64,000 nucleotides of DNA from Mesorhizobium sp. LMG 17147 (GTDB taxonomy: Bacteria; Pseudomonadota; Alphaproteobacteria; Rhizobiales; Rhizobiaceae): assembly GCF_024297145.1 (NCBI RefSeq), contig NZ_JANCTC010000005.1, positions 124,001-188,000 of the forward strand, in the 5' to 3' direction. The notes under the pieces are model-generated. The model searched no databases. It had not been told where the DNA came from and saw only the letters and a program-made list of their open reading frames with translations. Below, piece by piece: positions 59,544 through 64,000 of the stretch. The translations under genes and the position numbers were made by a program. Numbering within the stretch: position 1 is the first letter of the stretch; each line of letters opens with the position of its first letter.

Positions 59544-60188
59544 ATGCGCGGCGCGATTTATCATTATGACCAGGATCAGGGTTTCGGATACATCAATGGA
59601 ACCGACGGCAAGCGTTACATCGTCGGGCATGAGGATCTGAGTCCCGGCGTGGCGTTGGTCAGAGGCGCACCCGTCGAGTTCCAGCCGGACGATGGGACTG
59701 CGCGCGCCGTCATTGCAGGAAGGCCAAGGGCTGCCGAATCCCGCAGCCTCATTCCCAACGGCGTTGAACCTGCCCAATCCACCGGATTATGGGCTTATTT
59801 CTGGCGCGCATTCAAAGTGAGACATGTCAGCTTCACCGGCCGCGCCCGCCGCAAGGAATTTTGGGGCTTTTTTCTGTTCACGCTGATCGTGTTCTTCGCG
59901 CTTTTTGCGTTCGGCGTCCTCATCAATGCAGCGATCACAGCTGTCAGAGGCGACCTGGAATTTGGAGCTTTGGGTTATGCGCCAGCCTTCGTGTTCCTGC
60001 TACTGACTGTCCTGCCGTGGTTTGCCCTTATGGTACGACGCCTGCACGACATCGGCCTGAGCGGCTGGTTCGTTTTGCTGTACTTCGTTCCCGGCTTCAA
60101 CACGCTGGGTCTGTTGGCGCTTGGGCTTATCCCATCCAAGGTCGGTGAAAACCTTTGGGGGCCGGTGCCGGCGGGCGTCAGGGTTTAG
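59544..60188 (+). CDS. OB-fold (cold-shock-like) plus DUF805 membrane protein, copy 2
   Basis: A 214-residue paralogue of the upstream gene. The N-terminal OB-like part is MRGAIYHYDQDQGFGYINGT; the linker is shorter (~25 residues). The DUF805 domain has FTGRARRKEFWGF, VRRLHDIGLSGW and the identical end WGPVPAGVRV. The stop lies within the last codons of the convergent GNAT gene (11-base overlap). The two copies have diverged most in the linker and spans. Confidence 0.88.
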   Translation: MRGAIYHYDQDQGFGYINGTDGKRYIVGHEDLSPGVALVRGAPVEFQPDDGTARAVIAGRPRAAESRSLIPNGVEPAQSTGLWAYFWRAFKVRHVSFTGRARRKEFWGFFLFTLIVFFALFAFGVLINAAITAVRGDLEFGALGYAPAFVFLLLTVLPWFALMVRRLHDIGLSGWFVLLYFVPGFNTLGLLALGLIPSKVGENLWGPVPAGVRV

Positions 60189-60663
60189 CGATCGCCTTCA
60201 GCGCCTCGCTCGAAAGTCTGAGGAAGACCTTCCGGGCCTGGCGCTCCGCGCCGAGCCCGACGTAGAAGCGCAGCGCACGCTCGTTCCAGTCCTCGGCGGT
60301 CAAGTCGATGCGGCCGATGCCTTCGCGCAGGCAATGGCCGGCAAGGAATGCCATCAGCGCTCGACCGACACCGCCATTGCGGGCATCATCGCGTACGAAT
60401 AGGTCCTTGAGGAACAGCAGCCGCTCGAGATCGATGCCGGGATGCGCGATCGCAACCGAGGCCAGCCCGCAAACTTCACCATCGACGAAGGCGAGCGCAA
60501 AATGCGGATAGGCCGGACTTTCGTCGCCAAGCCATTTCTGCGCCGCCGACAAAGCTTGGCTGGCGTCGAGTGGCGGCTGCCGGTAATGCACTGCCATTTC
60601 GCAAAGCATGGCGGCGAGTGCGGCGGCATCCCCGGTCGTCGCCCAGCGGACGTCGACCGACAC
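60178..60663 (-). CDS. GNAT family N-acetyltransferase
   Basis: A 161-residue acetyltransferase. The motif A segment is DLFVRDDARNGGVGRALMAF, and DLTAEDWNERALRFYVGLGA is motif B. The start VDVRWATTGDAAALAAMLCEM is typical. It ends inside the 3' end of the second DUF805 gene on the other strand. leuB is only four bases upstream, so the two are co-transcribed. The acceptor is unknown. Confidence 0.88.
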   Translation of the reverse strand: MSVDVRWATTGDAAALAAMLCEMAVHYRQPPLDASQALSAAQKWLGDESPAYPHFALAFVDGEVCGLASVAIAHPGIDLERLLFLKDLFVRDDARNGGVGRALMAFLAGHCLREGIGRIDLTAEDWNERALRFYVGLGAERQARKVFLRLSSEALKAIAKP

Positions 60664-60667
60664 GGGA

Positions 60668-61771
60668 TCAGCCCAGGAACTTGGCGATGATCGCGTCGCC
60701 CATCTCAGCGGTGCCGACCTCGGTCATCCCCGGCGAATGAATATCCCTGGTGCGCAAGCCCTGGTCGAGAACGGCGGCGATCGCGCCTTCCAGCCGGTCG
60801 GCCTCTTCAACCATGCCGAAGGAATAGCGCATGCACATGGCGAAGGAGGCGATCATGGCGATCGGATTGGCGATGCCCTTGCCGGCGATGTCGGGCGCCG
60901 AGCCGTGCACCGGCTCGTAGAGCGCCTTGCGCTTTTTTGTCTTCGCATCCGGCGCGCCGAGAGAGGCGGACGGCAGCATGCCGATCGAGCCGGTCAGCAT
61001 GGCGGCGATGTCGGACAGCATGTCGCCGAACAGATTGTCGGTGACGATGACGTCGAACTGCTTCGGCCAGCGCACCAACTGCATGCCGCCGGCATCGGCC
61101 AACATGTGATCGAGCTTGACGTCGGCATAGCGCGCCTTGTGCGTCTGGGTGACGACCTCGTTCCACAGCACGCCAGATTTCATCACATTGCGCTTTTCCA
61201 TCGAGGTGACGTGGTTCTTGCGCGTGCGTGCCAACTCGAAGGCAACGCCCGAAATGCGCTCGATCTCGAACGTATCGTAGACTTGGGTGTCGATGCCGCG
61301 CTTCTGGCCGTTGCCGAGATCGATGATCTGCTTCGGCTCGCCGAAATAGACGCCGCCGGTGAGCTCGCGCACGATGAGGATATCGAGCCCTTCGACCACC
61401 TCCTGCTTGAGCGAGGAGGACGCCGCCAGCGCCGGATAACAAATGGCGGGTCGAAGATTGGCGAACAGCTCCATGTCCTTGCGCAGCCGCAGCAGACCCG
61501 CCTCCGGGCGCACCTCGTAAGGCACCGCATCCCATTTCGGTCCGCCGACGGCGCCGAACAGCACTGCGTCCGCGGCCATCGCCTTGGCCATGTCGGCATC
61601 GGAGATCGCCGCGCCATGCGCGTCATAGGCGCAGCCGCCGACAAGGCCCTCATCGGTGACGAAATCGCTGCCGAGCCTGTCGTTCATGGCGGCGATCAGC
61701 TTCTTCACCTCGGCCATCGCCTCGGGGCCGATGCCGTCGCCGGCAAGCAGGAGAAGATTTTTCGAAGCCAT
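60668..61771 (-). CDS. leuB: 3-isopropylmalate dehydrogenase
   Basis: A 367-residue NAD-dependent decarboxylating enzyme of leucine synthesis. The start [17 protein letters not shown], the substrate-binding [14 protein letters not shown] and the metal-binding [17 protein letters not shown] are signatures. The C-terminal [14 protein letters not shown] is also present. Length is normal. leuC and leuD are not in this window. The GNAT gene follows within four bases. Confidence 0.96.
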   Translation of the reverse strand: MASKNLLLLAGDGIGPEAMAEVKKLIAAMNDRLGSDFVTDEGLVGGCAYDAHGAAISDADMAKAMAADAVLFGAVGGPKWDAVPYEVRPEAGLLRLRKDMELFANLRPAICYPALAASSSLKQEVVEGLDILIVRELTGGVYFGEPKQIIDLGNGQKRGIDTQVYDTFEIERISGVAFELARTRKNHVTSMEKRNVMKSGVLWNEVVTQTHKARYADVKLDHMLADAGGMQLVRWPKQFDVIVTDNLFGDMLSDIAAMLTGSIGMLPSASLGAPDAKTKKRKALYEPVHGSAPDIAGKGIANPIAMIASFAMCMRYSFGMVEEADRLEGAIAAVLDQGLRTRDIHSPGMTEVGTAEMGDAIIAKFLG

Positions 61772-61850
61772 GAGAACCGTCCCGATTGTTTAGCGCATGA
61801 ACGCGGCCTTGCTAAACGCCAAGCAGCCGGCGCGCAAGCCTGCGGTTCAT

Positions 61851-61897
61851 AGCATTGGACCCAAAAGTGGAGACCGGTTTTGGGAGAATCCGATGCT
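61851..61897. repeat. AGCATTGG palindromic repeat
   Basis: AGCATTGGACCCAAAA pairs imperfectly with TTTTGGGAGAATCCGATGCT. A short related sequence (GAGCATCCGATGCTC) lies at 37048-37062 upstream of tesA. Confidence 0.75.
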
Positions 61898-61910
61898 CAA
61901 GCCAAAACGC

Positions 61911-62264
61911 CTACAGATGCGAAAGAATATTGACCAGCCTGCCGAACGGGTCGCGTACGAAGAAGCGCCGCACGCCCCAGGGTTCGTCCGCCGGACCATA
62001 TTCGATGGCAAAGCCGGCCGTCCTCATGCCTTCAAGCGCGGCATCGACGTCGTCGACTTCGATAGAGATGTCCGGCACCGACGTTCCTGATCCCCCTTCG
62101 GCCATGAAACTGACCTGCACGGACATCGTCTCTTGCGAGCCGTAGGTAGCGATCCAGCCCATATCCATCTTGAGATCGAGGCCGAGCACATCCTGATAGA
62201 AGGGTTTTGCCGCCGCGATATCCTGCGTGTCTATGTTTGCAACGATGCGCCTGACCTTCACCAT
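61911..62264 (-). CDS. VOC family (glyoxalase-like) protein
   Basis: A 117-residue protein of two beta-alpha-beta-beta-beta modules. It contains NIDTQDIAAAKPFYQDVLGL near the start, SVQVSFMAEGG, and ends FFVRDPFGRLVNIL, the usual VOC C-terminus. Most likely metal-dependent; the substrate is unknown. It may be co-transcribed with the RidA gene 48 bases upstream. Confidence 0.88.
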   Translation of the reverse strand: MVKVRRIVANIDTQDIAAAKPFYQDVLGLDLKMDMGWIATYGSQETMSVQVSFMAEGGSGTSVPDISIEVDDVDAALEGMRTAGFAIEYGPADEPWGVRRFFVRDPFGRLVNILSHL

Positions 62265-62312
62265 TGGCCGATCCTCATGCTAACCGTGTCGTTGTCGCAA
62301 CCGTGGCAGGCA

Positions 62313-62696
62313 TCAGGCTGTGCGCCGCAGCGCCGTCACCTCGATCTCGATCTTCATCTCCGGCTTGTTGAGCTGGCACACGATCATCGTTGCCGCCGGC
62401 CTGATCTCGCCAAAGGCCTCGCCGAGGATCGGGAACACCACATCCACGAAAGCCGCATCGGTGATATAGTAATGTGCCCGCACCACATCGGCCATCTCGA
62501 AGCCGCCGTCTTGCAATGCCTTGGCGATCGTCGCCAGGCAATTGCGCGTCTGCGCCTCGACCGTCTCCGGCATCGTCATAGTGGCATAGTCGTAACCGGT
62601 CGTTCCGGAGACGAAACACCAGTCGCCCTGCACCACGGCACGCGAATAGCCGGCGGTCTTCTCGAAGGGCGAACCGGTGGAGATCAGTTTTCGCAT
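62313..62696 (-). CDS. RidA/YjgF family protein
   Basis: A 127-residue RidA-like protein starting MRKLISTGSPFEKTAGYSRAVVQG. The active-site region near VVRAHYYITD carries the conserved Arg, and the C-terminal EIEVTALRR closes the domain. Members of this family deaminate reactive enamine/imine intermediates such as 2-aminoacrylate, though some subfamilies differ. ATG 62696 has GAGG upstream; the extended frame to 62819 is not supported. Confidence 0.9.
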   Translation of the reverse strand: MRKLISTGSPFEKTAGYSRAVVQGDWCFVSGTTGYDYATMTMPETVEAQTRNCLATIAKALQDGGFEMADVVRAHYYITDAAFVDVVFPILGEAFGEIRPAATMIVCQLNKPEMKIEIEVTALRRTA

Positions 62697-63015
62697 GGGG
62701 CGGCCTCGTTGGGTTGCTGAGCGTCGTCTAGCAGAGGGGCCGGGCGGGTCATGAGCCAAGCTAGGCAAATTGTTGTCACGAGGCGGCAAGACGCAAACCT
62801 TGGAGATTGGCCGGAGCATCTATCCGTCGTCATCCTATGGTGGAGCAAGGAGCGTAGCGACGCAGCGTAGACCATAGATCCATGCCGAGACATCATGGGC
62901 TTTGCCACGGTGCAGAATTTCTGCTCAGCCGCGCCTTCCGACAACGGTCGCGGCATGGATCCTCGGCTCAAGCCCGAGGATGACGAATGCGCAGTTGCGA
63001 CCCCTTGTCGAAACC
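62697..63015. repeat. Intergenic region with a composite palindromic repeat
   Basis: Within this 319-base gap, about 62826-62990 has the form of a rhizobial composite repeat: GTCGTCATCCTATGGTGGAG, internal GGAGCGTAGCGACGCAGCG stems, ATCCATGCCG, and the closing CTCGGCTCAAGCCCGAGGATGACGA. No gene is seen in the gap. Confidence 0.7.
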
Positions 63016-63930
63016 TTAATTCGCCGACCCCAGCGCCTTGTCCAGCGCTTCCTTGACGTCGGCCGGCCATGTACTCACCGCCGGCCACGCGTCCGGCTCG
63101 GGCTTGTCGCCGCGGCGGGCGAAATAGAGCTTATGGTTGACCGGGTCGACGGCCATGAAACCGTCATTGCCGCCGCAATCATGCGGCACGCAGCCGCTGG
63201 CAAAAAAGGCGCCCGAAGCGGTCTCCGCAGTACCGCCGCCGACCAGCAGGCTGGTCGCCATGTCGGGCATGTCCTTGCCGAGCAGCGTCTCGGCTAGCCT
63301 GTAGACGGCCTCGTTGTGAAAGGCATCAATGATGTTGTCGTATTTCGACGGATCGACGTCTTTCCAGTCCGTGCCAGGCTCCGGCATGTAGGTCAGATTA
63401 CCGGACGTCGTCAGCCCGTCCGTCGGCGACCATTGCAGCGCCGGCTTGGAATCGCCCGGCAAAAGATAGGGTACGAAATAGATGGCGCTGTCGGAGATCG
63501 CGGCCGGCGGTGCGCCGCATTCATCCTGCTCGACCGTGGTCGTCTGGATCGTGCCGCCTTCCGGCTTCCACACGATCACCTTGGCTGGGCCGCATTGATT
63601 GCCGCCGTCGCCGACATCGACCAACGCCACCTTGACGCCGCCGACCTCGACGATCTTGTCGAAGAAGACGTCGTAATTGCGCGCCAGCTCCTTGCCGTCG
63701 AAGGCGAGCACCCGTTCCCCGTACTCTTCCTCCTGGGTGATGGTCAGCTGGCCGCCCTCGAACGGGATCGGCGCCTGTTTGTCATTGTCGGCAGCAGCTG
63801 TGTCGCTGGCGCCTTGATCTGTCGCTGGCGCCTCGGTGGTGGGCGTCTGCGTCTGGGCATAGACGCTCGCCGCTGGCAGCAGTATCAGCGGCAGTCCGCA
63901 GGCAGCGGCAACAAGCAAGCGTGTCATCAC
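63016..63930 (-). CDS. Predicted secreted protein of unknown function
   Basis: A 304-residue exported protein. The signal peptide is MMTRLLVAAACGLPLILLPAASVYA with cleavage near residue 26. A low-complexity Thr/Ala/Asp stretch follows (to ~50). The remainder is a soluble domain with paired Cys residues (NQCGPA, DECGAP, SGCVPHDCGG). I recognise no family. The last part (FMAVDPVNHKLYFARRGDKP) may be a repeat-like beta element. Start at 63930 or 63927. Confidence 0.82.
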   Translation of the reverse strand: MMTRLLVAAACGLPLILLPAASVYAQTQTPTTEAPATDQGASDTAAADNDKQAPIPFEGGQLTITQEEEYGERVLAFDGKELARNYDVFFDKIVEVGGVKVALVDVGDGGNQCGPAKVIVWKPEGGTIQTTTVEQDECGAPPAAISDSAIYFVPYLLPGDSKPALQWSPTDGLTTSGNLTYMPEPGTDWKDVDPSKYDNIIDAFHNEAVYRLAETLLGKDMPDMATSLLVGGGTAETASGAFFASGCVPHDCGGNDGFMAVDPVNHKLYFARRGDKPEPDAWPAVSTWPADVKEALDKALGSAN

Positions 63931-64000
63931 ATCCCTCCCGGACTTAGGCCGACCGTCGGCGCGGCTTTAGAGCCTATGCCCAGGGGCGCTCAGCAGCATT

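Overview
The window is a high-GC, densely coded stretch of an alphaproteobacterial chromosome. The content points to the order Hyphomicrobiales (Rhizobiales), most likely Mesorhizobium. The evidence is an Omp19-type lipoprotein, the mdh-sucCD-sucAB-lpdA operon, an IalB-family protein, DUF1127 and DUF2794 small proteins, a cytochrome c maturation (ccm) cluster, and several families of rhizobial palindromic intergenic repeats. I see no rRNA, tRNA, CRISPR array, prophage or transposase gene. This is core chromosome rather than an island. The genus assignment is an inference from recalled family knowledge, not from a search.

Layout. 1-1640: the end of a TraB/GumN protein and a small Pro/Ala-rich membrane protein. 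1695-12406 (minus strand): one long TCA-cycle operon reading mdh, sucC, a cupin gene, sucD, sucA, sucB, a secreted hypothetical, an SDR oxidoreductase, lpdA. 12638-16545: a GNAT, zapE, omp19, a metallo-beta-lactamase-fold hydrolase and a DUF1328 peptide. 16620-21384: dapF-mtaB-ftsY-yciB/ispZ in one direction. 21452-24236: flavoproteins, a tautomerase/SMP-30 pair and a DUF1127 peptide. 24270-26597: ccmA, ccmB, ccmD, ccmG with no ccmC. 26881-33535: acnA, ceramidase-like, DUF1223, DUF2794, GNAT and Bax-inhibitor-1 genes. 33755-38804: a YbbAP-like ABC transporter divergent from tesA, then thpR and a pterin dehydratase. 38896-44800: DUF1232, a methyltransferase-like membrane protein, ialB-like, rlmN, LysE-type exporter, argG. 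44949-50736: a small lipoprotein, lytic transglycosylase, amine oxidase, zinc metallopeptidase, SH3 protein, CPBP protease. 51047-53560: ffh with an odd upstream ORF, chorismate mutase, rpsP. 53631-63930: glycine-zipper lipoprotein, DoxX, a frameshifted ACT-domain gene, asd, a DEAD-box helicase, two tandem OB-fold/DUF805 proteins, GNAT, leuB, VOC, RidA and a secreted protein.

How the genes work together. The minus-strand operon encodes 2-oxoglutarate dehydrogenase (E1, E2, E3), succinyl-CoA synthetase and malate dehydrogenase; acnA adds another TCA step. ftsY and ffh supply both protein subunits of co-translational targeting. dapF, asd, leuB, argG and chorismate mutase are amino-acid biosynthesis genes.

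Most notable observations: (i) ccmC is absent from its expected slot; (ii) an intergenic-type palindromic repeat has inserted in frame into ftsY; (iii) a short ORF ahead of ffh repeats the first eight Ffh residues with mostly different synonymous codons; (iv) a near-palindrome resembling an Irr iron-control element lies ahead of acnA; (v) two tandem proteins fuse a cold-shock-like OB fold to a DUF805 membrane domain next to a DEAD-box helicase; (vi) a one-base insertion breaks an ACT-domain gene. I found no large undescribed multi-gene system.
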